Assembly: GCF_006439055.1 (NCBI RefSeq)
Contig: NZ_RCZC01000002.1
Coordinates: 1,397,979-1,461,978 of the forward strand
Reading direction: 5' to 3'
Length of the DNA stretch: 64,000 bases
Source of the DNA: Sphingomonas glacialis
GTDB taxonomy: Bacteria > Pseudomonadota > Alphaproteobacteria > Sphingomonadales > Sphingomonadaceae
Of the stretch, positions 43,567 through 52,863 are shown in pieces. The notes under the pieces are model-generated. The model saw only the letters and a program-made list of their open reading frames with translations, was not told the origin of the DNA and ran no database searches. A program made the position numbers and the translations under genes. Positions within the stretch are counted from its first letter, which is position 1. Every line of letters begins with the position of its first letter.

Positions 43567-43914
43567 ATGGCGAGAATGGGCGGTCGGGTGAAACGGATAA
43601 CCGGGCTAGCGGAGGCTGCCGCAAGAACGGCGATAGAGCACGAAGACTTGCGCTGCGCATTATGCGGCCGGCTTCTTGGGCAACGTGTAGAGCGGCATCA
43701 CGTTGTTCCGAAGAGCGAGGGAGGCACGAAGACTGCGCCAGTGCATCCCATCTGCCACCGGACCATCCATGCCTTTGTGACGAACCGCGAGTTGGCTTCG
43801 ACATATGGTTCGATGGATCAGTTGCGAGACCGTCATGATATACGGGAATATCTCCGGTGGATCGCTAGAAAACCGCCCGATTTCCGCGCCCCTACACGGC
43901 GACGCAGTGCGTAA
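43567..43914 (+). CDS. HNH endonuclease, small
   Basis: The 115-residue product has an HNH nuclease core. Zinc-ligand pairs Cys30/Cys33 (CALCGRLL) and Cys63/His68 (HPICHRTIHAF) flank the metal-binding ERHHVVPKSEGG (His44, His45). Stand-alone HNH proteins of this type are common in sphingomonads and their role is unknown; some belong to restriction systems or phage packaging. It is alone between psd and the M16 protease, with no methylase or phage genes adjacent. ATG at 43567 was taken; ATG at 43576 is also in frame. Confidence 0.85.
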   Translation: MARMGGRVKRITGLAEAAARTAIEHEDLRCALCGRLLGQRVERHHVVPKSEGGTKTAPVHPICHRTIHAFVTNRELASTYGSMDQLRDRHDIREYLRWIARKPPDFRAPTRRRSA

Positions 43915-44054
43915 CGACAACCCAGAAGGCGAGATTCGCACACCCTGGGCGCCTTGCCGAAACGCGACGATCGGGGTGTATAAAAGCGGTCCCAACCGCC
44001 ACTTGCTACTGGCAGGAAGCGCCTGTCCCAGGCTAACAATTGCCGGGGGACAAG

Positions 44055-46952
44055 ATGACAGCATTCAAGAAGACATTTGGCGCGACGTTGCTTGCATCCG
44101 TCTCGGTTTACACGACGGTTCCGGCAGACGCGCAAAAGGCTGAAGCCACGAAGATATCCGCTATCATCCCAAGACGAGCAGCCGTGGCTGATCCCGATGT
44201 TCGATTTGGCACGCTGCCCAGCGGCATGCGCTACGCGATCAAGCGCGCCTCCATCCCGAACCATGGCCTATCCCTTCGGCTAGGCATTGATGTCGGCAGC
44301 TTCGAGGAGCAGGACAAAGAGCGCGGCTTCGCCCATTTGGTCGAGCACGCCGCGTTTCGCACGACGCGCTCGGCGCCGGATGGCGGACTCGACCGGCGCT
44401 TCGCAGCGCTCGGGGTGGCATTCGGACGCGACCAGAACGCTGCGACGACCCTCTACAAGACGACCTATCGGCTCGATTTTGCAACGACCGACGCTGTAGG
44501 AATGGCGCAGGGGCTTGGCTGGCTGCGGGATGTCGGCGATGGGATCGTCTTCACGCAAGCGGGCGTCGCGAGCGAGCGCGGTGTGGTCCAAGCCGAATTG
44601 CAGAGCCGGGGCGGCGCGGGCACCGCGGCATCGCGCGCGGTCTCGCATTTCCAGATGCCGGACGCCCGCACTGTTGCGCGCAGTCCGGAGGGGACCCTGG
44701 ATACGATCGCAGGCGCCACCGCCGACACGCTGCGGGCATTTTACGACCGCTGGTACCGACCCGAGAACGCCGTGCTGATCGTGGTCGGCGATCAGCCGGT
44801 CGATGCGATCGAGGCGCAGGTGCGGACGACCTTCGGCACTTGGACCGGCAAGGGGACAGCGCCGCTGCACGCGAAGCCCGGCACGATCGATTTCGCGCGC
44901 GAGCTCGACAGCGTCGAGGTCGCCGCGCCGTCGCTGCCGACCACCGTGTCGGCGTGTCGCCTGCGTCCGCCGCGTCCCCGGAACGAGGACGAGTCGATCC
45001 GCTCCGCGCGCGAGGTGCACACCACGCTCTGGCGCAACATCTTCCACGACCGGATCACGCGTGTGATCGACGCGGGGCACAGCGGACTGCTCGGCGCAGT
45101 TATCGTCGGGCAAGAGAGCGACGAATTTGTCAGCACCTGTCTCATCGCCATGCCCACCGGCGATGAATGGGAGAAGGGCATGGCGGTCGCGCAGGCCGAG
45201 CTTCTCCGCCTGATCCACGATGGTCCGACCGAGCAGGAAATCGAGGCCGAGGTGGTCGAGCGGCGCGCTGTCTTGCGCTCCGCAGTGTCAGGCGCCGCTG
45301 CGCGAACCACCGACGATTTGGCCGATACGATGCTCGCGCGCTTGCTCGACCGACGCCCGGTCCTCGCCCCGCGCGAAGCGATGTATGCCTTCGACGCGGC
45401 GGTCGAAGATCTCGATCCGGCCGGGATGAAACGCGTGGTCGATGCCGACTGGAGCGGCAGCGGTCCGCTGCTGGCCGTCGTGGCCCCCAAATCGGGCGAC
45501 AGCACGAGACCCCGCGGCCTCTGGAGCCAGAACGCCCATGCAGCGACGCTGGCGGCCTATGCTGACCGCGGCGCCGTCGTGTGGCCCTATACCAGCTTCG
45601 GTATCCCCGGCCGCGTCGTCGAACGCGCGGAAATTTCCGATCCGGGCTTCGTCCGCCTGCGCTTTGCCAACGGCCTCGTCCTGAATTTCAAACAGACACC
45701 GCTTGAGGCCAACGACATCGAGCTTCGCGCCCGCTTCGGAGCAGGCCGGCGCGAATTGCCCGCCAATGGCTATATAGGCGCCATGCTCGGCACCCAATTG
45801 TTCGCGCTGGGCGGGCTTGGTCGGCTGTCGGCGGAGGAAATGACGCGCGCGCTGCACGAGGTCACATGGCCCTTCCGCTACGATCTCGGCCTCGACTTCT
45901 TCCAGTTTTCACAATCGACCAATCCCGTCAGCCTGAAGAGCGAGCTTCAGGTGTTCGCGGCGTTCCTGACCGATCCCGGCTTCCGCACGACGATCGACGA
46001 ACGCCTGCCGAGCGCGATCGACATTATGTATCGGACCATTGGCAGCCAGCCGATGATGGCTGCCAATGAGGCCTTTCTGGCGACGGTCGATCCCGATGCG
46101 CCTGAACGGATCCCGCCGCCTGCCGCGATGCTCACGCTGCGGACCGCCGAATTCGCCCGGCTGCTGCGTCCGGCGCTGACCGAGGCGCCGATCGAACTGA
46201 CGATCGTCGGGGATATCGCAGAGGCGGAGGCGGTACGCTTGGTCGCCGCGACCTTCGGTGCGCTTCCGCCGCGCGGCGCCGCCGAGCGGCCGTCTATCGA
46301 GAAGCATTTTCTGCGTATTCCCGAGCGCGCCTTTCCGGTGATCCGCACCACCTATACCGGCACCCCCGATCGCGGTGCGGCGAGCCTGATCTGGCCACTG
46401 TTCGTCGCCGAACCCCCACGCCGGCGCGAGGAATATGCGCTCAAGCTCGTGGCGGGCGTCTTCAACGACGCGCTGCGGCAACGCGCCCGGGTCGAGCTCG
46501 GCAAGACCTATTCACCCATGGTCGTCACGGTAATGCCCGATCATGCAGATCAGGGCCTTCTTATTGCTCAAGTCGAGGCGCAGCCCGGCGATCTCGACGG
46601 TCTTGCCGCTGTCGTGACGTCGGTGGCCGACACTATCGCACACGGCGCGATCACCGCCGAGGCAATAGACGCCGCGCGCAAGCCGTTGCTGGCTCAAGCC
46701 GCCGCAGCGCGGGGCAAGAATGCATGGTGGGCGGCCGCGATGAGCGGCTCGGCGCGGAGCACCGCGGTGACCGAGGAACTGGTAAACTTCACGCCTTTGC
46801 TATCGGCGGTGACGCTCGACGAGGTTAAGGCCGCCGCCGCAAAATGGCTCGCTCGGCCACCGATCGTGGTTTTAGCGACACCCAAGGGCCCTGACAGCAA
46901 TCCGCCCCCATCCGCCGCGCATCCGACCGCCAGCCATGGAGCGGCACGATGA
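44055..46952 (+). CDS. Secreted M16-family zinc metalloprotease
   Basis: The 965-residue product is a pitrilysin/insulysin-type (M16) protease with a signal peptide (MTAFKKTFGATLLASVSVYT). The inverted zinc motif HxxEH is intact as HLVEH at residues 94-98, and the distal glutamate is in GVVQAELQSRGG. A second, non-catalytic M16 half follows from about residue 500, as in full-length family members. It would degrade peptides in the periplasm. ATG at 44055 is preceded by GGGGGACAAG, so I rejected the upstream start at 44040. The stop overlaps the TPR gene (ATGA). Confidence 0.93.
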   Translation: MTAFKKTFGATLLASVSVYTTVPADAQKAEATKISAIIPRRAAVADPDVRFGTLPSGMRYAIKRASIPNHGLSLRLGIDVGSFEEQDKERGFAHLVEHAAFRTTRSAPDGGLDRRFAALGVAFGRDQNAATTLYKTTYRLDFATTDAVGMAQGLGWLRDVGDGIVFTQAGVASERGVVQAELQSRGGAGTAASRAVSHFQMPDARTVARSPEGTLDTIAGATADTLRAFYDRWYRPENAVLIVVGDQPVDAIEAQVRTTFGTWTGKGTAPLHAKPGTIDFARELDSVEVAAPSLPTTVSACRLRPPRPRNEDESIRSAREVHTTLWRNIFHDRITRVIDAGHSGLLGAVIVGQESDEFVSTCLIAMPTGDEWEKGMAVAQAELLRLIHDGPTEQEIEAEVVERRAVLRSAVSGAAARTTDDLADTMLARLLDRRPVLAPREAMYAFDAAVEDLDPAGMKRVVDADWSGSGPLLAVVAPKSGDSTRPRGLWSQNAHAATLAAYADRGAVVWPYTSFGIPGRVVERAEISDPGFVRLRFANGLVLNFKQTPLEANDIELRARFGAGRRELPANGYIGAMLGTQLFALGGLGRLSAEEMTRALHEVTWPFRYDLGLDFFQFSQSTNPVSLKSELQVFAAFLTDPGFRTTIDERLPSAIDIMYRTIGSQPMMAANEAFLATVDPDAPERIPPPAAMLTLRTAEFARLLRPALTEAPIELTIVGDIAEAEAVRLVAATFGALPPRGAAERPSIEKHFLRIPERAFPVIRTTYTGTPDRGAASLIWPLFVAEPPRRREEYALKLVAGVFNDALRQRARVELGKTYSPMVVTVMPDHADQGLLIAQVEAQPGDLDGLAAVVTSVADTIAHGAITAEAIDAARKPLLAQAAAARGKNAWWAAAMSGSARSTAVTEELVNFTPLLSAVTLDEVKAAAAKWLARPPIVVLATPKGPDSNPPPSAAHPTASHGAAR

Positions 46953-48442
46953 TCGTCTCGCTTCTTGCAGCCGCACTGGCCCTGGCCGCGTCGGTCTCCG
47001 CCGCAGCCCCCGATGCAGCACGGCTCGTCCAGCTCACGGCAACTCAGCGCGAGCATGATCCGCGGCAGGCGCTGCAGACCAGCGAACGCGCGCTCCGCCT
47101 TGACCCATCGGTCAAGGGCGGCCAGGCCGCGCGGGCCGCCGCGCTCGCAGCGCTGCGCCGCGATGACGAAGCGCGTGTCGCGTACCGCATGGCCCTCACG
47201 GCAGATCCCAAGGACCGCGATGCCATTCTCGGGCTTGCCGATCTCGACCGGCGGCATGGCGATCCTGCTGCCGCGGTGGCATTGCTCGATCCGCTGGTTG
47301 CGAACCGCGACGATCGCCAAGCCCGCTTCTACCGAGCGATGGCCTTCACCGACGCCGGCGAAACCGATAAGGCATTCGCCGATTACAGCACGCTAATTGC
47401 CGGCAAGCCGACCGCATCGAGCTTGTACAATCGCGGCTGGATCCTCAACGATCGCAAGGACTATGCGAAGGCGCTGAGCGACTTCGAGCAAGCGCTCGCG
47501 CTCGACCCGACCGATGTCGACACGCTCGACGCGATGGGAACGACGCTTCTTTCGCTCGAGCGCGACGCCGCCGCGCTCGAGCGCTTCACCGCCGCGTTGA
47601 CCCTTGCCCCAGCCGACACGGCGGCGCTGACCGGGCGCGCCGATTCGCAATACAATCTGAAGCAGTGGCGCGCTGCGGCGGAGAGCTATCGCGCCGCGCG
47701 CAAGGTTCAGCCGAAACGCGCCCATCTCGCGGTCATGGAGGCGCGCGCACTCGATCAGATCGGAGACCGCAAGGGCGCGCTCTCCGCATATGACGCGGCG
47801 TTGCGGTTCGAGCCGACGTTGCTCGATGCGCTCCAGGGTAAGGCCGAACTGTACGAGGCCATGGGCGACCGCAAGCAGGCCCTGGTCGCGTTCACCCGCG
47901 CTATCGCCGCCGCGCCGAACAACGCCGACCTGCTGACCGAACGCGCCTTGCTCTACCGCAAGCTCGGCCGCGGGGCCGAGGCGCAGGGCGATCTCGACGC
48001 TGCGCTGAAGATCGATTCGAAATCGACTTATGCGCTCAATGCGCTCGGGCTGGTGCTCGGCGACGCGGGCAAGACTGGCGAGGCGGTCGCTGCCTATGAT
48101 CGAGCGCTGGCGATCGATCCGGGCCTGGAAGCAGCCTATTACAATCGGGGGAATCGCTATGTCGATCTCGAGCGCTACGATCGCGCGATCCGCGATTACA
48201 ACCGGTCGCTCGCGCTGTCGCCCGGCGACGCCATGACGCTCGCCGCCAAAGGTGAGGCATATCGCCTGATCAACGACGATGTGCGCGCGATCGAAGAGTT
48301 CAGTGCCGCGATCGAGAGCGATCCGAAAATGGCACTGGCGTATTGGCGGCGCGCGCTGGCGCGCAAGGCGATCGGCGATACGGAAGGCGCGGTGGCAGAT
48401 CGTGCACTCGCCCTCGCGCTCGATCCGGAATTGGCATCCTGA
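46949..48442 (+). CDS. Periplasmic tetratricopeptide-repeat protein
   Basis: The 497-residue product has a signal peptide (MIVSLLAAALALAASVSAAAP) and about twelve TPR units with the usual W/Y-G-Y-A-P pattern, for example ASLYNRGWILNDRKDYAKAL and AAYYNRGNRYVDLERYDRAI. TPR arrays are protein-interaction scaffolds. The gene starts inside the stop codon of the M16 protease (ATGA), so the two proteins are probably coproduced and may interact. No enzymatic domain is visible. Confidence 0.9.
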   Translation: MIVSLLAAALALAASVSAAAPDAARLVQLTATQREHDPRQALQTSERALRLDPSVKGGQAARAAALAALRRDDEARVAYRMALTADPKDRDAILGLADLDRRHGDPAAAVALLDPLVANRDDRQARFYRAMAFTDAGETDKAFADYSTLIAGKPTASSLYNRGWILNDRKDYAKALSDFEQALALDPTDVDTLDAMGTTLLSLERDAAALERFTAALTLAPADTAALTGRADSQYNLKQWRAAAESYRAARKVQPKRAHLAVMEARALDQIGDRKGALSAYDAALRFEPTLLDALQGKAELYEAMGDRKQALVAFTRAIAAAPNNADLLTERALLYRKLGRGAEAQGDLDAALKIDSKSTYALNALGLVLGDAGKTGEAVAAYDRALAIDPGLEAAYYNRGNRYVDLERYDRAIRDYNRSLALSPGDAMTLAAKGEAYRLINDDVRAIEEFSAAIESDPKMALAYWRRALARKAIGDTEGAVADRALALALDPELAS

Positions 48443-48568
48443 GTCCAGCTTGACCGACGATCCGACATTCGCGCTACCTTGGCGTGGTCTCAGAAGCGGA
48501 CGGCTTTTCATCGGTTTCGTTTGGCATTCATAGTTCCCTGAAACCGACTGGAACGACCCGCGGCGGCT

Positions 48569-48934
48569 CTAGGTAGCGGCGGTGACATCATTGCCGGCGC
48601 GATTGGCCACGAGGTGCTCTACCTCAGTGATATGTTCGGTGCCCCACGAACATAGCGGTACGAGCGCATCGGACAGCGTCATGCCGAAAGGCGTTAGCGA
48701 ATAGTCGACTTTGGGCGGGACCTGCTGGTGATCGCGGCGATCGACGACGCCATCTGCATTCAACTCCTTGAGTTGCTGGATCAGCACCTTGTCGCTCACG
48801 CCACCGATCGCACGCTTGAGCTCTCCGTAGCGCCGTGTTTCGTGCGCCAGATGGAACAGGATCAGCGGCTTCCACTTACCGCCAATCACCGACAGCGCTA
48901 CATCCAGACCGCAGCTGAAAATCCTGCTCTCCAC
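48569..48934 (-). CDS. HxlR-family transcriptional regulator
   Basis: The 121-residue product is a winged helix-turn-helix regulator of the HxlR type. An N-terminal cysteine (FSCGLD) is followed by ALSVIGGKWKPLILFHLAHETRRYGELKRAIGGVSDKVLIQQLKEL and the wing DYSLTPFGMTL. Such proteins often respond to reactive aldehydes or quinones through that cysteine and control a neighbouring reductase. The start codon is GTG at 48934. It is divergent from an SDR gene, with a candidate operator in the 90-base gap. Confidence 0.92.
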   Translation of the reverse strand: MESRIFSCGLDVALSVIGGKWKPLILFHLAHETRRYGELKRAIGGVSDKVLIQQLKELNADGVVDRRDHQQVPPKVDYSLTPFGMTLSDALVPLCSWGTEHITEVEHLVANRAGNDVTAAT

Positions 48935-48949
48935 CGATGACTCCAGGCA

Positions 48950-48975
48950 CTTACCAAAAGGTGCATACTAGTAAG
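48950..48975. promoter_or_regulatory. Inverted repeats between the HxlR and SDR genes
   Basis: CTTAC (48950-48954) is mirrored by GTAAG (48971-48975), and inside this span TACTAGTA (48966-48973) is an 8-bp palindrome. GCAC (48947) with GTGC (48961) forms another. The gap is only 90 bases, so these are candidate HxlR operator elements. Confidence 0.4.
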
Positions 48976-49024
48976 CGAGAAAGCGCATGTCTACTTCTGC
49001 ATCATTCGATGTTCGGAGCACCAC

Positions 49025-49774
49025 ATGACCAGACTGCAAGGCAAAACAGCCCTCATCACCGGCGGCACCAGTGGCATTGGCCTCGCAACCGCAAAGCGCT
49101 TCGTCGCTGAGGGCGCGTACGTCTTCGTCACCGGCCGCCGCCAAGCCGAACTGGACAAGGCCGTCGACGAGATCGGCGGCGCCGTCACGGGCATTCGAAG
49201 CGACGTTGCCAGCCTCCATGATCTCGACCCGCTGTTCGACGTCGTACGGGAAAAGCGTGGTGGATTGGACATCGTGTTCGCCAATGCCGGGGGTGGCGAT
49301 CTGGCGCCGCTCGGCGCGATTACAGAAGAGCAGTTCGATCTCACCTTCGATACCAACGTTCGCGGCACGCTGTTTACGGTACAAAAGGCGCTGCCCCTGA
49401 TGCAGTCGGGCGGATCGATCATTCTCACCGGCTCGACCACTGGATCGAAAGGCACACCGGCGTTCAGCGTCTACAGTGCGAGCAAGGCCGCGGTGCGCAA
49501 TTTTGCGCGAAGCTGGGCGCTCGACCTCAAGGACAGCGGCATCCGCGTCAACGTGCTTTCGCCGGGAGCGACCTTGACGCCGGGCCTCCAAGGTCTCGCG
49601 GGCTCGCCCGAGGAGGAAAAGGCGCTCGTCGCTGCCCTGACGGCCCAGACGCCGCTAGGTCGGATCGGCCAGCCCGAAGAGACGGCCGCGGTCGCGCTCT
49701 TCCTGGCCAGCGAAGACAGCAGCTTCATGACCGGTGCCGAGGTGTTCGTCGACGGCGGCATGGCCCAGGTCTGA
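49025..49774 (+). CDS. Short-chain dehydrogenase/reductase
   Basis: The 249-residue product is a classical SDR. The nucleotide loop is TGGTSGIG at residues 12-19, the NAG motif is FANAGGG, and the catalytic Ser-Tyr-Lys set lies in [23 protein letters not shown]. The C-terminus ([28 protein letters not shown]) is typical. The specific substrate is unknown. It faces away from the HxlR regulator, which probably controls it. A GC-rich hairpin follows its stop. Confidence 0.92.
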   Translation: MTRLQGKTALITGGTSGIGLATAKRFVAEGAYVFVTGRRQAELDKAVDEIGGAVTGIRSDVASLHDLDPLFDVVREKRGGLDIVFANAGGGDLAPLGAITEEQFDLTFDTNVRGTLFTVQKALPLMQSGGSIILTGSTTGSKGTPAFSVYSASKAAVRNFARSWALDLKDSGIRVNVLSPGATLTPGLQGLAGSPEEEKALVAALTAQTPLGRIGQPEETAAVALFLASEDSSFMTGAEVFVDGGMAQV

Positions 49775-49844
49775 GCTACCGGTCTTTGACCGCCCGCTGG
49801 TGAGCCGGCATTCTCGAAAACGCTGGTGAACCGGGAACACGTCT

Positions 49845-49876
49845 GGCGGCCGGCGACCGGCCGCTGGCCGGCCGCC
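49845..49876. terminator. Hairpin between convergent SDR and VOC genes
   Basis: GGCGGCCGG (49845-49853) and CCGGCCGCC (49868-49876) are perfect reverse complements. The structure lies between two converging genes and ends six bases from the VOC stop, so it may serve both. There is no T tract. Confidence 0.5.
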
Positions 49877-49882
49877 ATAGCG

Positions 49883-50293
49883 TTAGGCGGGCTGGTAAAG
49901 CTCGACCAGCATCTGCGCGTTGTCGTGGATGAACGCGAAGCGGCTGCCGCCACTGTTCGGAACCTCGCGCGGCGGGGAGACGATTGCAACGCCCTTTGCC
50001 GCCAACGCCGCGACGGTCGCATCGAGATCGGGAACCTCGATGGCGAAGTGGTTCATGCCGCCGATTTTCAGGTTGGTTTCGGCGCTGCGTCGGTCCTCAG
50101 CCATCGGTGCCGCCGCTTCGTTCTGGAAAAGTTCGAGCTTCAAGGCGCCGCGGCCGATAAAGGCTGCTTGCACGCCCGGCCAGCCGAAGGTGAAAAGGCG
50201 CTCGAAGCCGAGATGCTCGACATACCATGTCGTGCTCGCTTCCACGCTTTCGACGACGATGCCGACGTGATGGATGCCAGAAAGTACAGTCAT
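49883..50293 (-). CDS. VOC-family (glyoxalase/bleomycin-resistance fold) protein
   Basis: The 136-residue product has the paired beta-alpha-beta-beta-beta units of the vicinal oxygen chelate superfamily. Candidate metal ligands are the histidine in GIHHVGIVVES, the glutamate in LKLELFQNE, the histidine in GMNHFAIEVPDLD and the glutamate in QMLVELYQPA. The metal site therefore looks complete, and the protein may be an isomerase, lyase or dioxygenase. I chose ATG at 50293. It follows the NmrA-like gene by 25 bases on the same strand, so the two are probably one operon under the TetR regulator. Confidence 0.87.
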   Translation of the reverse strand: MTVLSGIHHVGIVVESVEASTTWYVEHLGFERLFTFGWPGVQAAFIGRGALKLELFQNEAAAPMAEDRRSAETNLKIGGMNHFAIEVPDLDATVAALAAKGVAIVSPPREVPNSGGSRFAFIHDNAQMLVELYQPA

Positions 50294-50318
50294 TCCAGTT
50301 GCCCTTGTAGGTTGAGGT

Positions 50319-51176
50319 TCAAGCGATTGCTGCCGAAAGCACGTCGCGCATCGTGCGTGGTGGCCGGCCGAGCAGCGTCTCCAGGGTCGGATCGGTGGCG
50401 GCGAAGTCGCCGCACCGTGCCGCCCGGAACATCCCCAGAAGCATGTCGACGTAAAAGGACGGCATTCCGGCTGCGACCTTGGCGTCCCGCCATTCGTCGT
50501 CGGGAATGATGGTATGGCGTACCTCACGTCCGGTCACTGCGGAGGCGATGACGGCGATCTCTGCCATGGTGATCGCCGTGGCGGCGGTGAGTGGCGGCGT
50601 GGTGCCGTTCCAATCGCGGTCGGCCACGAGGATCGCTGCGTCGCCTTCCGCAAGGTCGGCACGCGCCGTCCAGCTTGTCGGGCCGTCCTCGGGAGTGCGT
50701 AGCTCTCCGCTCGTCAGGTCATCGCCGATCATCTGAAGGCAGCTTTCGGCATAGAAACCGTGGCGTAGCGCGGTGTAGGCCAGACCGCTTTCGGCCAGTT
50801 CCGCCTCGGTGCCCGCGTGCTGATCGGCTGGCGGGAACGGCGACCCTACGCGTGCGCCCATGTGGCTGGTGTAGAGGACGCGGCGGACGCCCGCACGCCG
50901 AGCTGCCTGGATCGCGCTGCGGTGGAGCCGTAGCGCCTCCTCACCGAGCTTGTCGGCGGAAACGATCAGGACCTGATCGGCATTCGCGAAAGCTTTCGCG
51001 AGACCGTTCGCATCCGCGAAATCGCCGACACGGACATCTACGCCCTGTGCGGCCAGACCGGATGCCTTGTCGGCGTCGCGCACGCTGGCGCCGATCTGAT
51101 CGGCAGGAAAGCGCCGAAGCAGGTTCTGAACGACCGCTCTACCAAGCTGACCGGTCGCGCCGGTAACGATAATCAT
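50319..51176 (-). CDS. NmrA-like NAD(P)-binding protein (QOR2-type)
   Basis: The 285-residue product is an atypical SDR of the NmrA/quinone-oxidoreductase-2 type. The Rossmann loop TGATGQLG is at residues 5-12, followed by VRVGDFADANGLAKAF, LYTSHMGA, LRHGFYAES and a C-terminal helical part. Related proteins reduce quinones or sense NADP. I chose ATG at 51176; the frame continues 13 codons upstream into the operator. It is divergent from the TetR gene, and two palindromes lie in the shared promoter. Confidence 0.88.
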   Translation of the reverse strand: MIIVTGATGQLGRAVVQNLLRRFPADQIGASVRDADKASGLAAQGVDVRVGDFADANGLAKAFANADQVLIVSADKLGEEALRLHRSAIQAARRAGVRRVLYTSHMGARVGSPFPPADQHAGTEAELAESGLAYTALRHGFYAESCLQMIGDDLTSGELRTPEDGPTSWTARADLAEGDAAILVADRDWNGTTPPLTAATAITMAEIAVIASAVTGREVRHTIIPDDEWRDAKVAAGMPSFYVDMLLGMFRAARCGDFAATDPTLETLLGRPPRTMRDVLSAAIA

Positions 51177-51195
51177 GATCGATCCTTTTCGACGG

Positions 51196-51221
51196 TAACA
51201 ATAGTTTGTTATCATCGATAA
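51196..51221. promoter_or_regulatory. Candidate TetR operator
   Basis: TAACAA-TAGT-TTGTTA (51196-51211) is a perfect 6-bp inverted repeat with a 4-bp spacer, and TTATC-ATC-GATAA (51209-51221) overlaps it. Both lie between the divergent NmrA-like and TetR genes, and their AT-rich sequence stands out from the GC-rich surroundings. Confidence 0.65.
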
Positions 51222-51275
51222 GAGATTGGGGCAATCACCGCTACCGTTCGAAACGGATCGATGATAATCCGAAGC

Positions 51276-51995
51276 ATGGCGATGGAAACGGACAACGGGC
51301 CGGAAACGCAGGATGTTCGAACGCGGGTTCTCGATGCGGCATCCAGGCTCATCATCATTGGTGGCATCACTGCCCTGACGACGCGTGCGGTGGCGGCGGC
51401 GGCCGGGATCCAGGCCCCTACCTTATATCGCCTGTTCGGGGACAAGCGGGGGCTGCTGAACGCGGTTGCGGAACATGGGCAGGCGGCATTCATCGCCGAC
51501 AAGGCGGCGATGCCCCCCCATCCCGATCCGGTGCAGAATCTGGCCAACGCCTGGGACAGCTATGTCGCTTTCGGTCTCACCAATCCGGTCGCCTTCGCGA
51601 TCATGAATGAAGTGGGTGCGCTTGCGTCCGAGTCACCGGCCATGCTCGCCGGCCTTGCCATCCTGCGCGAACGGGTTGAGCGGATCGCTCGCGCAGCACG
51701 GCTGCGGATGCCCGTCGAACGCGCGGTGGCATTGATCCATGCCGCCGGGGTCGGCACAGTGACGACCTTGCTCGCGATCCCCGCGGAAGAACGCGATCCG
51801 CAGCTCTCGTCGGTCGTACGAGACAGCGTGATCGCGTCCATCGTCACCACCTCCCCTGACCAAGACCATGCCGATCTTGCATCGTTGGCAGTAGGGTTGC
51901 GCGCCCACCTTGATAGCACCAAAGCGCTGACGCCGGGCGAGTCCCTGTTGCTGAGCGAATTCCTCGACCGTCTTGCCAGACCTGGTGAGGGTTGA
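51276..51995 (+). CDS. TetR-family transcriptional regulator
   Basis: The roughly 239-residue product has an N-terminal TetR helix-turn-helix: RTRVLDAASRLIIIGGITALTTRAVAAAAGIQAPTLYRLFGDKRGLL shows the usual recognition-helix pattern (PTLYRLFGDK). The C-terminal ligand-binding domain is all helical and gives no substrate hint. Starts at 51261, 51276 and 51282 are all ATG; 51276 was chosen because it leaves a normal-length arm before the helix-turn-helix. It probably represses itself and the divergent NmrA-VOC operon. Confidence 0.88.
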   Translation: MAMETDNGPETQDVRTRVLDAASRLIIIGGITALTTRAVAAAAGIQAPTLYRLFGDKRGLLNAVAEHGQAAFIADKAAMPPHPDPVQNLANAWDSYVAFGLTNPVAFAIMNEVGALASESPAMLAGLAILRERVERIARAARLRMPVERAVALIHAAGVGTVTTLLAIPAEERDPQLSSVVRDSVIASIVTTSPDQDHADLASLAVGLRAHLDSTKALTPGESLLLSEFLDRLARPGEG

Positions 51996-52098
51996 GGGTT
52001 CCTAGACGAGATCTCTTTCGGGAAAACCGGTGCTGCCGGCAGACGGCTGCTATCGCCGCTTGCTTTGCTTAAATCTGCCTGACCGGCAACCGCCCGAC

Positions 52099-52287
52099 TC
52101 ACCCCGGAACGGGCGTTACAGCCCCCTGCTCTGCCAATCGCGATGCGACGGTGAATGATGTCGTCCGCAGCGAGCGATCGATCTGCGTGGCACCCACCAC
52201 TGACTTCAGGTCGGCCGGAACCCGAACTCGATATTGATAAACAGCACCTCGACGCCAAAGGCCGCAATGCCGTTTGTGCAACACCAC
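52099..52287 (-). pseudogene. Truncated tyrosine-recombinase N-terminus (DUF6538-like)
   Basis: The 62-codon frame begins with LWRRGAVYQYRVRVPADLKSVVG and continues QIDRSLRTTS, which matches the N-terminal segment (DUF6538) found in site-specific integrases. The frame ends soon after (GAVTPVPG) and no catalytic recombinase domain with its R-H-R-Y residues follows in any frame. I read it as the 5' remnant of an integrase, marking the edge of the mobile region to its right. Confidence 0.6.
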
Positions 52288-52863
52288 TGTGCTACAGCGA
52301 ACCTTCTCATTCCGCCCCAGATTTTACGATATTAGCGTCGTTTGAGCAGGTATATTGTGCGACAGTCGTGGGCTACGATTAGGACGAGATCGCGGCGCAA
52401 GCTGTCGTATTTAAGGAATTTTTGGAATGGTGCGCTTACAGGACTCACACCGGACGCCGTATGGCGCAGAAAACCTTGCGTATTGGCCGGCCGGACAAGC
52501 CGTGGTCCCTGCGTGGCCCACCCAACAATTCGGTCCCACTTTCGGCTTCGAACCCATGCCATATGGGACACCGTGCATTGCTTTCGCGCGCAGTGCGACA
52601 CCGATTCGGTTAAGGCTTGCAAATCCTCCCGGCCGGCAACCGGGGCCACACAAGACAACCCCGGACTCTACTCATAAGTGACGATAAAAGCGGAACGGTT
52701 CAGTGGCGAACCGTGGGCCGGTCGCCGGTTTGTCCGGCACGCAACTGTAGCTGGCGCTTAGCATTTTCGCTCTGGCACCGCTCGTTCGGCTAAATATGAA
52801 ATAGATGACCTTCGTGCATCGGTGCCGTTCTGACCTGTTCCGGCTCACCATAGCTTGCTTCTT
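52288..52863. other. About 575 bases with no recognised gene
   Basis: Short frames overlap on both strands but none matches a family I know. The base composition is lower in GC than the core genes. The stretch lies between the integrase remnant and the restriction operon and is probably a scar of mobile DNA. Confidence 0.5.

Noticed and set aside
52332..52681. Overlapping frames of about 80-110 codons on both strands
   Set aside because: Mutually exclusive frames with no motifs; treated as part of a non-coding scar.
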